NCBI GenBank assembly: GCA_035079385.1
Contig: JAVHKY010000029.1
Location: 3,534,001-3,598,000 of the forward strand
From: Aspidiotus rigidus
Taxonomy: Eukaryota > Arthropoda > Insecta > Hemiptera > Diaspididae
Direction of reading: 5' to 3'
Length of the DNA: 64,000 bases
Part shown: positions 47,210 to 60,700 of the stretch, piece by piece
How positions within the stretch are numbered: position 1 is the stretch's first letter
Layout: each line of letters begins with the position of its first letter
Notes under the pieces: model-generated
Database searches by the model: none
Told to the model about the DNA's origin: nothing
The model's input: only the letters and a program-made list of their open reading frames with translations
Position numbers and translations under genes: made by a program

Positions 47210-50021
47210 TCATGGAATTAATTGAACGTAATTTGCGGGGAACAATCCAAAACTACCATCTGGTGCTAAACCTTGCCACCATCCAGGATCGATCTGTTCG
47301 ATATGTGTAATAATATCGTCGGGATCGAACGATATTTCTGTATCGTCAGCTAAAAGTAGAAAGTACGATTTCCTTCATTATTACAGCGTAAATGAATTTG
47401 ATATTTTTCTGGCTTGACTGAGCCTCATTACCTGCTTGATAATCGTATAACGCTACAGCCTTTAAATTGAACTCGACTGACGAATCAGGTAGATTTTGCA
47501 TAACTTGATCAGAAACGTCTGTAAAAGAAAAATAGTATTTTTATAGAAAGCTTTGATTTTGTATTTTTATAGGAAACTTTGATTTTCATAATAAATTCAG
47601 TGGTGTTCCCTTGTCTAACTCAATCTACTACATAAGTATAAAATATTTCGATTGGACCATATTGTTTTTATAGAAAACTTCTCTAATCACCGTTCAGTCG
47701 CCTATTTTCTACAACAGGTACAGCAAAATTCACATTATTTTTGGAATCGCCGTTTTTCAGGGGCGCCTTCAGGTTTCCATTATTCTACGAATACAACAAC
47801 AATGACGTACTTAATTAATCTTGAAGTAATTTAACATCTGAAACCGTGGTTGAAACAATATAAAACAAAACACATACTAAATCAACATGATGCGCGTGTT
47901 CGTTATTTCCGTTCACTTTGGCACTTGATTCTTCACTACTGGTTGCTTTTTTGAAATCTGTGACAATACATTTCAATTTGAATAAATATAATTCCAGATT
48001 GCTATATTGAAATAATAATTTTTATAATTGGTACCATTAGACTGAATGGACTTCTGCGAATCCATCAATTGTCCGTAAGAAGTATTTTTCTCGAAAACTG
48101 CTCGAACGTCGACCGTTCTTCGAGAAATGAGCTCTTGAGCCTCCTACCACGAAATATAATTCAAGAGTAATTAGTTTTAGAAATTTTACGCAAGGACTAA
48201 ATTACCACCTCTCAAACCTTAAAAAATTGTAAAAAAGATTCGAATTTTTCAACATTTGTATTAAAAACTTTTAGTAATTTGGTGCATTTCATAAGAGTTC
48301 GATAATTTTCAGAGAACTTCTTTCAGAGATCGTTAAGGTCTAATTTTGAGGACAGGCTCATCCAGCAACAACTTTCCGCTTCACTAGTCTCAGGGGTGGG
48401 GGTCGAAAAGTATTGAGAGTCTATCCAAAAACTCAAAGCCAATCTCAGGTCTAGACACTACACAAACACCTAACAAAGAGACTAAACTAGTCGCCGACTT
48501 CAATTAGTCATGCTTCGGAGAAATATTGTTCTCAAAAGGCTTTGAACACTGTCAAACTTGAAAATTTCGAGAATGGACCTGTTTTATAATGCAACTACAT
48601 AACTGATTCAAAATTATAATCTTTGTTCTATGAAATTGGATGAACGTGACGTTTCACTTCTGAAAGTGTTCCACAATTCAGGAGTTTGGCAAAAAGTAAA
48701 AACTATACATTTTTTTCTTTTAAATCGCAACATATTTTGTTAGGCAATATTTCGTACGCGAAGACGATAATCTAATTTACTCGAGGTAGGTGATGAACAA
48801 ATATGAACAGAAAACTCCATACTTTTTTCCTTCGTTCCTTGATTTCTTGAACATTATCATTAGATCGTTCTATTTGTTCGATTTTGTCAGTAATATTGAT
48901 GTATTGTTCTACGGGTGGATTACTTTGACTATGATTTGTCGGTACTTTAACGTCTACAGTTTCTTCTCTTCTCATTGCCTCTTCAGTCTGCGAATGAATA
49001 ATACAAGGGATAAATATCGATTAATTGATTGTTCCGAGAAACGATATGAATCATAGTTGCTCGCCTCTCTTCTTAAACGTTCTTTTTCTAATTTGAGCGA
49101 TTCGTCTCGTTTTTTCTTAGCTTCTTCCGACTGTCTTCGTTTCTCTTGCAGTTCCTCTTGAGCCCAAAATTTATCGCGTTCAATCGGATTTATTTCATTT
49201 TTAGGTTCAACTTTCTTGTAAGCGGGATCCTACGAGGAATAAAAAAAGTGGTTAAAAATATTCCCAACTCACAAAATATTATCGTCGTTAGATCACGGAA
49301 CTTTTTCAGAGAATTACTTACAATTTTTTGGAATCCGTCTTTCGATAAATCTAATCTTTCTTCAAACGAATACGATGACGCAGTTGACTTTGAAACCTTC
49401 TCTATGATGATTTCTTCATCAACATCTTCCTCGGTACGAGCATTCAGAGTAAAATGAGCACCTTTCAGTATGTTAGAGACGTCTCGGATATGATTTGCGC
49501 AAACTCCTTTTCTGAGGAATGGGACTCCCTCACCTTGCTATAGATCATAAGGAAAGTGTGTTGACCATAGTCAAGGAAAACTAATGTGCTGTGTAATAAA
49601 ACGAGACAAATACTAACCCAATTCACCAAGACATATTTATTTAAACTAGTTTTAGGGTCGAGAACTTTACAAAAAGCATACATTATTTTGCCACTATTCA
49701 GTTCTTCTCGCATTTCATCGACACCATCATCTAAGGATATAATAAAATTGAATAATACTTCGCAGGTGGATGTTTTCGACTCAAAGTGCAGGATACTTAC
49801 TTCCTTTGCTGACAACAGTCAAAACATCCGTCAATCCTTCGTACCCGAAAATTGCCCTGTGAACGTTCATCATTATCGATATGAATACTTCAATTCAATG
49901 ATTCAAATTTTCGTAATATTACTATTCCATAAATTTACCAGTTCGTTCTCGTTTTATCATCGATCACGTCTCTCCAAGCAGCCAAAATGAAATCCTTATT
50001 CTTACTTAGGTTTACCGTCAT
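47210..50021 (-). CDS. DBNL: drebrin-like / Abp1 actin-binding adaptor
   Basis: Links F-actin to endocytosis and signalling. It has an N-terminal ADF-homology domain, a coiled-coil middle and a C-terminal SH3 domain. The minus-strand start is at 50021 ([20 protein letters not shown]). The first exons are 50021-49939, 49856-49801, 49730-49618 and 49537-49322, then 49229 onward. ADF-H hallmarks: [31 protein letters not shown] and [20 protein letters not shown]. The middle exon (from 49229) reads [20 protein letters not shown]. Further exons near 48988-48822, 48148-48040, 47958-47880, 47780-47695 and 47521-47430 lead to the SH3 ([23 protein letters not shown]) ending [20 protein letters not shown]. 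The exon ending near 49060 lacks a good GT donor, so its boundary is unsure. It is divergent from SIRT2. Confidence 0.9.
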
Positions 50022-50813
50022 TCTAACGGAAAAATTGATCCGTCGGCTAATTAATCCGTCGTTTAAAAAAAGGAAACTAAAGTGTTAACGAAAAAAATAA
50101 ATTTATGACATTTATCGAGAGCTTTTTTGACTACAGTTTACCGAGTGAGGTACTTCTCATATCTCATATCTCAAGTCTTCATTTTTTCGAACACACAGGA
50201 CGACAACGATTGCAGCGCTCCAAGCGAATATCTGATTCGGACGTAGAGGCAGGTAAGGTTCTGCCGTACGATCACTGATGTTGATTCGATGTACCTGCAC
50301 AACAACGATTAAGGGATAAGGCTCAAGACATCGCGAAATGGAGGCCAAGCTCAATCTTATTCTGCTAATCGTTGTTTTGCAGATACGTCAATTCAACTTT
50401 GTACTGCAGAGTAGATTGCTGTAGCCTGTAAGCTGCTTTAGCGAAAGGTGTAAAATCTGAAGATTTTAGTCGATTTAGTGTTTGTTTATGATATCAAAAA
50501 CACTAATTCTCAAGATTCATATCATCTCGCTTTGACTACGTTTTATCTCAAAATCGAAGTTCGACTGATCGAAGGGATCGAAGTTCTAAAAATTATTACG
50601 TTCTTTGTGACGAAGAACGACCTTTACTCTTTATTTTTGGGAAATGGTTTGATTGTTTTGATAATGGCGTCTATATCCAAAGTAGTGCCATAGAGAATGA
50701 AGTAGGTCTCAATCACCCTTTTCGAATTGTATTGAAGTTTTTGGAAATTTTGACCTATTACGAGTGTCAGCGTATTATATGTTCGTTTGCGGATAGTCAT
50801 CATCAATCACGTT
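50022..50813. promoter_or_regulatory. shared upstream region of DBNL and SIRT2
   Basis: Less than 0.8 kb separates the two divergent start codons, so both core promoters must lie here or in unseen upstream exons. No factor site stands out, and the small frames inside are not gene-like. Confidence 0.4.
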
Positions 50814-53342
50814 ATGGAGGACAGTCTCGACGGATTCAACGAAGGTGATTCATCGATGGCGATTTTCTATATATTTCGAATTATCTTATCAGTGTAGAAT
50901 TACCATAGTATACGCTGTATATAGTGTTTAGCTAGGTTGACTACGTTCGCGAATGAAAATTCACCCAGTTTCAGGCCACGCAGATAAGGTTTCCAATGCT
51001 GAAATCACGTGGTCGAACTCAATCTTGGCGGTTCGATAGTTTCGATCGATTGATAATCCTAACTTGATGTTTACTATAGATAAGATAACTTTCAAATTTT
51101 CATGTAAATTTTCTATTTCTTTACAGTACTGTCGAATTTTCAAGATGATAGTCTGGAGGAGGATGATGACGGCAGTTTTTCAGCTTCGCCGTCAGATATT
51201 GAGACTGACGGACCAGTAGAGGAAGGTTCCATCGAGACGATGAGGCGATTCTTCGCGGAAACGTTGGGTTTAAATTTTAAAAAAATTAAGTCTCCGCCGA
51301 CAATTGTACGTTTTTGAGCTTTGTGAAATGTTTTTGAAAGGGATGACATTTGTTTTGAAAATGAGTGTATTCCTCGAAATTCAGGTACTCAGTGAAGCCA
51401 ACTTAGACGGTATAGCCAAATACATCAGAGAAAATAATTGTACAAACATAATCACCATGGCTGGTGCCGGCATATCCACATGTAAGTTCCGATTTTTATC
51501 CTATTCTTTGACAATGGAGAAAATGTGCACTTATCAGTGTGTTACCCTCTTCTCGATTACTTATACTATTTATTGATGTTGCAGCGGCTGGTATCCCAGA
51601 TTTTCGATCTCCAGGATCCGGTTTATACGACAATTTACAGAAATACAATCTTCCGTACCCACAAGCAATTTTCGAAATCGGTTTCTTTCGGGAAAATCCT
51701 AAACCATTTTTTGTACTGGCCAAAGAATTGTACCCGGGAGTATTCAAGCCTACTCTAGGTCACTATTTCATCCGATTGCTCCAAGATAAAGGTTTACTGT
51801 TACGACATTACACTCAGGTAAGTTTTTCTCTGAACGAACTTGATGGCTTAAAATAGAAGTGACTATGTGAATATTCCATAGAGAATTCTGTGAACTTCGT
51901 TTGGATAGTTTAATTATATGATTATATGTATTACAGAACATCGATACTTTAGAACGGGTGGCTGGTATTCATTGGGATAAATTGGTTGAAGCTCACGGTT
52001 CCTTTTACACGTCTCACTGTATCGACTGCTCTACTGAATACGACCAGGAATGGGTGAAAGGTGTGGTGAATATTTCTTCACCTGTATATCGTTTCGTTTG
52101 TGTTTCTTTTTGTAACATACATTGGTTTTTCAATTTATTAATAGAAAAAATATTTTCGGATGAAATACCGTTGTGTAAACATTGCGGAGGAATCGTAAAG
52201 CCAGACATAGTATTTTTCAACGAAAATTTACCACAATCGTTCTTCGAAAATTCGTCAGAAGACTTTCCGAAGTGTGACCTGTTAATCATCATGGGGTCGT
52301 CGCTGGTGGTCCAGCCTTTCGCCTCTTTAAAAGATAGGTTTGTATTAATCGATAAGGTGAACTTGCGCTTTAGTTAGTTCTATAATTAAAAACCGATGTC
52401 AGTTACTACTGAACACCCTTGACAAGTATCACTCTTTCACTCGTACTTAATTATCCCATTTATTACATGAAAAGGTGTTACACCTTAAGAACATTGTATA
52501 ATGTTGAAAATGAATGATAATCAGATGTACTAAAATATGAAAATGCAGCTTCCTTCATCCCATATTTACAGTTCCGGAAGATTCAATTATTCTTCAACCC
52601 AATGATTTGTAATTTTCTGGAACCTTGGTGATGATAAGATTATTGGAAAACACAACTGTATTCCACAAGATCGTAAACTTTTCATTCGAGGAATAATTTC
52701 GGATTTTTCATAAGTGATGAAGGAAGATTTATCCCATATTTTCGTGTTTGATATGTTCCCAAGATTTGAAAATCCTCCATACATCACGTAATTAGTCGAA
52801 AACCTGATCTTTTAGCAAAAAACACGAAGCGGATTGACGTTTAGCCTTTAAAATATTCCTGGAATCATTTAAAGAATAGCTGCTTAATAGTGTAATTAAC
52901 GGCGGAAAAAATCTCACCGCAGGGAGACGACCTCGTAAATTTTCAACTTATTTCATATTTTCTGACTTTCAGAGTTCGAGATGATTGTCCCAGGTTGTTG
53001 ATAAACAGAGAATTGGTTGGACAGAGTGATCTACTGAAAGTGTTGGGTTTGTCGCCTGGAAATGATTTCGACCCTACCTACGGCGCACGAGATGTATTCT
53101 GGGAAGGCATGTGTGACGATGGTTGTCAGCTACTCGCTGACAAACTAGGATGGGGCGTAAGTATTCTCTTCTCTTATAAAATACAAAAAGAACGAATTGT
53201 AGCGAAAATAATTGCGAGTATCATCTTGTAGGATGAATTAAGGCAATTAGTGAAAGACGAACACGAAAGAATCGATAAAGAATCAGCTGAACTAATCGAA
53301 CCGTCGCCATTACCGAGTACGGGATTACCGATGCCATTATAA
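50814..53342 (+). CDS. SIRT2: NAD-dependent protein deacetylase sirtuin-2
   Basis: Class I sirtuin that removes acyl groups from lysines (tubulin and histone H4 K16 in other animals), consuming NAD. Eight exons (50814-50844, 51127-51305, 51385-51481, 51585-51817, 51937-52060, 52145-52337, 52973-53156, 53232-53342) give 383 residues (human 389). NAD-binding GAGIST is at about residue 97, [16 protein letters not shown] follows, the TQNID motif starts at about 179 and the catalytic His is about 200 (LVEAHGS). The zinc cysteines are CIDC (208, 211) and CKHC (about 232, 235). Also present are [25 protein letters not shown], and the C-terminal [19 protein letters not shown] typical of SIRT2. The N-terminus is acidic. 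The frame reading on after 52337 is intron (635 bp). Confidence 0.96.
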
Positions 53343-54766
53343 ACGTATTATTGTTCAAGAAAACGAGATCGTAAATTATTTACCTTTTTAAATTTACTAA
53401 TAACAATGTAAATAATTTTTCCTTTTGTTTCGATAATTTTTATTTTAGATAGTCTGTACTTCTGTATGAATGATTCATTCGCGTTTTCAATCGAATGTGT
53501 GAACTTACAAATTTTTAATTCGATAGAGCGATTCTGAAACCAATTTTTCTTCCTTCTACCAAACCGGTATCGCTCGAAAATAGCTAATTTGATGATTATT
53601 TCTGAGTCAATTATCTCCAATCGCCATTGTGATAAAGTCTCTGACGTAGAACGTCGATAAATTTAGCAATTAGAAAAAATGATGGGATCTACTGCGCAGT
53701 TTTATAATATTGATGATTTTTTTCGACTGGGTGAATAATGGTGAATAATTAAATATTTTGTTATAGTTTTGTGGTGCTCGTGGAAAATTATTGTTTTGTA
53801 GGCCTAAGGCATGCCCGGACATGCGTTTCACAGCATCGTCCTTATCATTAATTTTAATTAGTTTTATTATTATCATCATTATGATTACTATTCATTTTGA
53901 AGTTATTTTCCCTTGCGAGTTCGTTATTTAATTCTTGTCCATAGTCAATTTTATTTTATCAGAGACGGTTTCAAAGTGTAGATCATTTTATCCGTTGAAG
54001 TGTTCTGTTCCTCATCGAGAGAGAGCAAAGACGAAACTTTTCTCCGTGGGATATATGTCATGGAAGTTTAGCTTTCAGAAAAGAACGGAAACAAAAATGA
54101 AAATGAGAGAGGTGCAGAACATCCTTTTTCTTTTTCCATCTCAGTACTTTTAGTTAAGTTTCAATTTTCTTGAGTATCATCAACATCTTCGTTAAAAATA
54201 TTTTTCTGATTTTTTTTTATGTATTATTATGTTCTTTTACTTGTGTTTTTTCCCTTCCTTTTTCTTATGTTTTTTTTTTTTTTTTTTTTTTTTTTTTGTT
54301 ATTGTTTTACCTACATACTGTATTGTCTTATTTTATTTACTAGTGTATACCTAGGTAGCCATTATTTTTGTCAATTTGTAACACCCGATTCCTATATTTT
54401 TGGTGAATTTTCAAATACTGATTTACAATGATGTACAATTTTCTTTTTCTTGCATGATTACCTGAAATAAATAGCGAAATAGTTTAATGTCAGTTGTAAA
54501 AAGCTGAGAATTGTAATAAAAAAATCTCTTTTATCGTTTACGCTGTTTTGAATTAGTGACGAGGGAGGATCTGCATTGCTTCGATGCACCAAAAACTCGA
54601 ATGTTCATTAGTTAGTGTACTCATTTAATTTACAAAATAAATTTAATTTACAAAATAAATAGTACGAATATTGAGAAAAAACGAAGAAAAAATGGAAATA
54701 TCATCTTAATACTTGGTCGTGTTTTAATCAAACTTACGAGTTCCAACCTTCGATCTTGATTTCAGT
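53343..54766. other. intergenic between SIRT2 and Tret1-like gene, with a poly-T tract
   Basis: 3' flanks of two convergent genes. A run of about 27 T occurs near 54271-54297 and a short tandem attta.caaaataaat near 54632-54660. Nothing else recognised. Confidence 0.5.
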
Positions 54767-57700
54767 CTATTTGAACCTGGCTTTTCTATTGATCTCAGTT
54801 TGAATTTCTTCCAGCGTTTTATTTTTTGTTTCTGGCAGAAATATGAATGATACTATTGCTATTAGAAAACATCCGAAACCAAGTACGACGAAAGACATGT
54901 ACGATCCAAAATAAGTTAGAGCATCTCGGTACAATTTTATCGTAATTAACAACGTCAGGCCCATGAGCGTGGATACCACGCCAGAGGCTAATCCTCGATT
55001 ATTTTCCGCAATAAGTTCTGCCCTCAAAGTCATTATATTTGGCAGGTAGACTGAACAGCAACAGAAAAATCCGCTCATAGAGAAAAAGAGTAACCACTCT
55101 TTCGTCACAGCTTGATCGTAAGTATCCTCCCCGAGGAAATATAACCAACAAACGCTCAGCAGGTGCATTGCGCCTCCGATTACCGAAGAGAGAAGAATCA
55201 AAATTCGTCTACCAACACGATCGGATAGGAAAATGGCCACGAACGGCAACATCACATTCATGGCACCTACTAAAACGGTGAAAGTATAAGCGGTAATGGG
55301 TCCTTCATATTTTGAAAAACTCAGAGTGGTTGTCACGTGCATAAGAGCGACAGCTTTACCGGAAAATTCTACCAAACAATTTAAAGTCGCGGCTAACAAG
55401 AAGCCGGCACGATTTGCTGGGGAGAACAATTCCTTCATAGCACGCAGAGGATTCATTCGCGTGCGTACACGATCTACGATGCTCTGCAATTCGTCGTCTA
55501 CCTTTTCGGTATTACGTAACCAGCTCAGGGTTTGACGCGCTTTTTCTGTCTTCCCTTTCGTGACGTAGATGAAAGGCGACTCGATAATGTAAAAAATTAA
55601 TACTAAATGAAACGCGGTGAATATTGACGAGATCAACGCTCCTGTCTGTAAATTGCTACCAGCGACAATAAACATGAGAAATATCCCCGCATTCTGGGCT
55701 AACGTTTGCATACAACCGAAGGTGCCTCGCATTTCTTTACTGCTGATTTCGGCGATGTACATACTGAGTAAGGCTGACCACGAGCCATGATGAACACCTT
55801 GTAAGAATCTTCCGATTACCAAATCGAGGCAGCTCTCTGAAAAATAGAAAAAGTTGTTTGCCTCAATCTTTTCTTTTCCTATTTAAAATTGATGACGCAA
55901 CGATTTTCGTTTCCTGTGTTATTCCTATGAGAGAAAACAGCAGGTACCGGTACGTCTCTCCTAATTTTCATGCTGTGATGTTACAGGGAAACATCCTTAC
56001 TACCGTAACTTCTGCGTCAAGAGAGGACCGATAAAGTTGATACACGTCACGTCATGTGTTTTCGTACTTTCTATTGTACATTCGAGCAAAATAAGAGTAT
56101 TATATTAATAACTATTTCCTTCAGATTGATTTGAATCAACGAGTAAGTTGGGGTAAGTTATTGTGGAGCCAACATTGCCTTATGACGTCAAAACGCAATG
56201 TTAGCTTTGCAAGAACTTACTCCAACTTACTCGTTGGTTCAAAAAGAAAAACGCTCCATAAGAAATACACAGGAACGTTCAACTTCACGCGCAGATTTGA
56301 AAATAAGAAATAAATAAAGAACCGCAGATACATTTTCAAACACTTGAGAACTTCCTAATTCTGAATAATATTATAAATTTATAAACATGTAATTGAAGAC
56401 CGTTCTGTCAAAAGTAGGGGGGCGTCTGTCCCATAAGAAATACATTGAGCGGACGCCCTTTGGACAGAAAGGTCCTTAATTGCTTATTTCCAACTTTTTA
56501 ATTTGAACATAATATGATCAAAAATATGTTCTAGTGGGAATCAATAATGTGATTGAACCCAAAATGATACTATTGATCACATGGTTTTTGAGTGTCTTTG
56601 CGTCTTGTTGGAAGGGAGTTAGCAATAAATGACGTCACGACGATTTAGTCCATCAAAGCACAGAAAAATCATAATATGAAATACAGCTATCAGCCGGAGA
56701 CCTAATTCTAGAGGACATGACGCTCTATGGTTGCAGTTCTTAGACCATACAACAAATAGACCGAGCATCGGCCATATACGTTGAACGGAAGACATGATAA
56801 GAAAATAAGGAGGACTGGACCTCAATGAAGGCAACGAGGGTGAACGTGCGGAGCAGTGAAACACACCGTACACCCGCGCCGCCCATCAAATTTGTAAACA
56901 AGGTCCAGTTCCTCTCATTTTCTTATGTGTATTTTTATCATGCTCTCCGTTCAAAGATTCATTGCTATGCTCGGTCTATCTGTTGTATGGTCTAAGCTGC
57001 AGTTGCATTCAGGTTCTGCGTCCTATGCAGGGATGGAAAGCCAACGTCATTGGCTTAATTGATTGCGGATAACGGCTCAAAATATAAGCGATCACCCCCA
57101 ATATATTGGCTTAATTAGACCAATAGATCGGCTCAACTTCAGCCAATGAAAAACTTTGCCACCTTTTCTTATCATTTCAAAATTTGATGTGGGTTCATCA
57201 TGAATTATGATTTGAAAGTGAAGCTTTCGACATTAATATTTTATTAAGATAAGATGGCCAACTACCGGTTGCCGGCTGCGTCTCGGCTTCCCGCTTTCAA
57301 CTTTTTTTCTTGTTGTGCGCAGGCTTGAGCGCTTTTATTTTAGACCGTTGAAATTGGCTTTTGGCTGATATTTGGCTTCAAGCTAATGACGAAAAAAAAC
57401 GATTGACTGACTTTTGGCTTAACAAAAAACGGCAAAATATTGACTTAAAACTTAACTCAAGCCATTAATGGCTTAAGTTCCATCCCTGGTCCTATGTCAT
57501 CAACACATAGTGACCTCATTAAAGCAGGGAAAGCACACAAAAATGTAATGAAATGCAGCCATCAGCTGGATACCTGATTATAGACAACATAGCGTTCTAT
57601 AGGCAGCGTAACTTGGAGTTTCTAGTATTGGTAGCCCTGCGTACAAATGTGATCATGGTTCAATTTGTATATCTCTAAACAGTTTTTCAATTATTCTGTT

Positions 57701-60700
57701 TTCCAATTTAAATATGAGCTTTAGAAAAAATTGTTCATTACAAAAAAATGTTCTTTTGAGAATTCTCTACAACTTTGATTCTCACACTGCACTGTTCCTG
57801 ATAGACCATTTTTGTGATGACGTATACATATATGGGAAATTTACATCTGCAAGCTGCTACTCTGCTGGCGCGCATATTGCTCGTTTACATAGGATTTTGC
57901 AGACTTTGATAAATATTAGAAGAACCCTTCATCGAATGTTAAGCTTTTGCGATATTTTTAACAAAAGTAGAACTAATGATGAACATTTTTTGTATGAAAC
58001 GTCTGGAGATTCAATGAACAGCAGGGCATGTATACTCGAATTCATTCAAATAGTATCTACAGTCATATCTAATGTAGATACCTTTTTCATAAACGAGATG
58101 AAAACTATGACGTCATACAAAAATGGTCTATTAAAAATCAAATAACTTCACAAAATGCGTTTGAACAGATGCGTGTATTTGGTCCATATGAAAAAAAAAA
58201 AAAAAAACATGATCACCTTTGTAACTAGCACTACCTAGTGTAGGTTACGTCGCCTATATTATTAGAGTCCAATATATACGAGTGAGGACATGGACCGCCT
58301 ATTTAGTCGTTACGCCATGATTATTTTCACAGTCTCCTATTCTAATGACTAATAACAGTTTATCATGATTTGAAAATAATAAGAGAACAAACTAGACTAA
58401 GGGCCAAAGCAAAATGCAAGACTTAACACTATTGAGAAATGCAAAACAGCTTCACTAACCACACAAATTCCTCATCTGAATAGGAGCTCTCGAGATAAGT
58501 GATGACGTAACAACTAAGTATGGCGGACCCTGTTCTCACTCGTATTTATAGGGCTCTACTATTATATACATCCCCCTTCTTCAGTGTCTTGACTAAAATC
58601 ATAAAGAAACACCTTGACTTTTGTTTTACTCTTTTTTTTTTAGTTTATAGTGCCCTCCTGTCATTGGCCGATCGGCTGTTGGAAAGCACTGTAACATAAA
58701 TAAACAAATAAATCATTCATGACCATTATGACCGTTTCATTTTAGAAAAATACTTATGGGACCATTAACCGGTTTAATTTTGAAGCTGGTTGGACTGATG
58801 ACTGTTACCCACTTACAATTGTAGCGTTCCGTGGAAAAGGGGCCTCCAATGAAAATGTTAGTTTTGAGAGAAACTCATTTTTGATTTTTGAAGTTTCAAA
58901 GCACAGTACTTCTAAACCTAATAGACTCTTCCTAATTTCGCTCTAATGTCATTTTTGAGCAGTAAAACTTGTAGAACACAATAAACGCTTTCATGGAAAA
59001 AGGACCCAAGGCTACGGAGGCTCCTTTTCCACGCAACCCTTCAATTATTTTGGTCGAAAACCCTATGTTTTTGACCAAAATAATTATAAGTGGACAAGGG
59101 TCATCAGTCGCATAAAGTATTTTTTTGAAACGGTCAAACAGTCACAATGGTCATGATCATTATCAAAATATGATTTGGTCATAACTGGGGCTTAGTCATA
59201 ACGGTTTATAACAGTCAAAATGGAAAAATCTTTTTTTGATAGAAAAGAACATGTTTTTAGACTAGGAAAATTGTTTTTAAACTAAAAAAACATGTTTTTG
59301 AATTTAAAAAAAGTGACCCCGTCTACAGAAACCCGCCTTAGTGTTCCATTACAACCAGGAGAAAAGGTATCTTCCTTCCTCTGTAAAAGGTCCTCTTCTC
59401 CTGATCGATATTCATCGTAGACGAGGTCACAAATGTGTTTTTAAAGTAAAAAACATTCAAAAGATAACTGTCAACATGACTGCTCTGATCGTTTTAATTT
59501 TTAACCGAAACATTTATCGGTCAAACGGTCACGGTCAATGTAGTAGTTTCCTTTTAAGCAGTTATCGCTCAGTCAATAAATATTTTTTTCCTGTCGGTCA
59601 TCGGTTGTAAACTTGTAACAGTTATATAGGTAACTGTTATTTTGCAAACCCTTAATTGACCATTATTAAAACATGATTTGGTCATAACGGTCAAAATAGC
59701 GAAAAACATTTTTTCTATAGAAAGAACATGTTTTCAAACCAAAAAAATATGTTTTCAAACTGACAAAATATGTTTTTAAACTAAAAAAAAAACACGTTTT
59801 TAAAGTGAAAAACATTGAACTGTCAACATGACCGCTATGGCGCTATAACCGTTTTAACCGAAACATTTATTGGTCAAACGGTCACGGTCAATGTAGTAAT
59901 TTCCTCTCAAACGGTTATTGGTCAATTGGTCAACAAACACCTTTTTCCTTTCGGTCACCGTTTATTACAATTTTATAACTGTTATTTCGCAAACCCTAGG
60001 CCTATTGACTAGTGAGTTAGGCGTGACACCGCAGACTGTGTTGCGCTTGACAAAAACTTCTCCATAATCTCGATAGGGAACAAATAGCGAAGTTCAAAAT
60101 TTTCGCTTCTTCTCGGAAACAACGCATTTTCATGAAAAAATGGGTAGAACTAAAGTTGTTCGTCTTTGAATCTCCTATCTCATGAAAGTGATTTCAGAAT
60201 TTTCGGGTGCATTTACACTTCTGTGACGTAATTACCTTTAACCTGAAGACATAATCCTATATGAACGTGCATTTCTGAAGTAAATTAGTCATCCAAACAA
60301 CTGATAAGCCAAATACACTTTCAACGGTATTTTTTAGCCCCATTTTAGACTACGCATTTAGCCTAGTCAGTCTAATATGTATTTGACCCAGAACTCTACT
60401 ATCTGGCTTCTAGTTTGTGGCAAACTCAGAATCAAAAGGACTTGTGTTCATGTTCATTTTAGGGCAATATAGAATTTCATCTAGTTCAATTCTCTCAAGA
60501 GACGAAGAGAGAAAGCCCTCCCTCCTCTCAATTTGTTGGAAGAACCATTTAATTACAAAATAAGGTACATAGTCTTACTTGCAAAATACGTTTCTGCCCA
60601 TCCTACAGCGGCTAGAACGGTGTTCAAGAGGAATAACGGTTTGCGCCCAAACTGGTCAGCGAGAATTCCAACTGGTATGGGCGCAAAGAAGTGGGCGTAT

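Larger units (their letters stand above)
55837..60578. other. 4.7-kb intron of the Tret1-like gene, transposon-rich
   Basis: Contains, in order: a hairpin element (56127-56240), a small MITE (56396-56476), paired direct and inverted repeats (56600-57612) split by a hAT element (57028-57488), a coding-like dispersed repeat (57714-58145), a TIR element (58256-58565) and a duplicated block (59158-59998). Introns elsewhere in this window are mostly under 200 bp, so this one is expanded mainly by insertions. Confidence 0.75.

Noticed and set aside
50157..50354. 65-codon minus frame upstream of DBNL
   Set aside because: Lies in the shared promoter region with no similarity or splice link to DBNL.
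55296..55535. Plus-strand 79-codon frame
   Set aside because: Antisense of the transporter exon.
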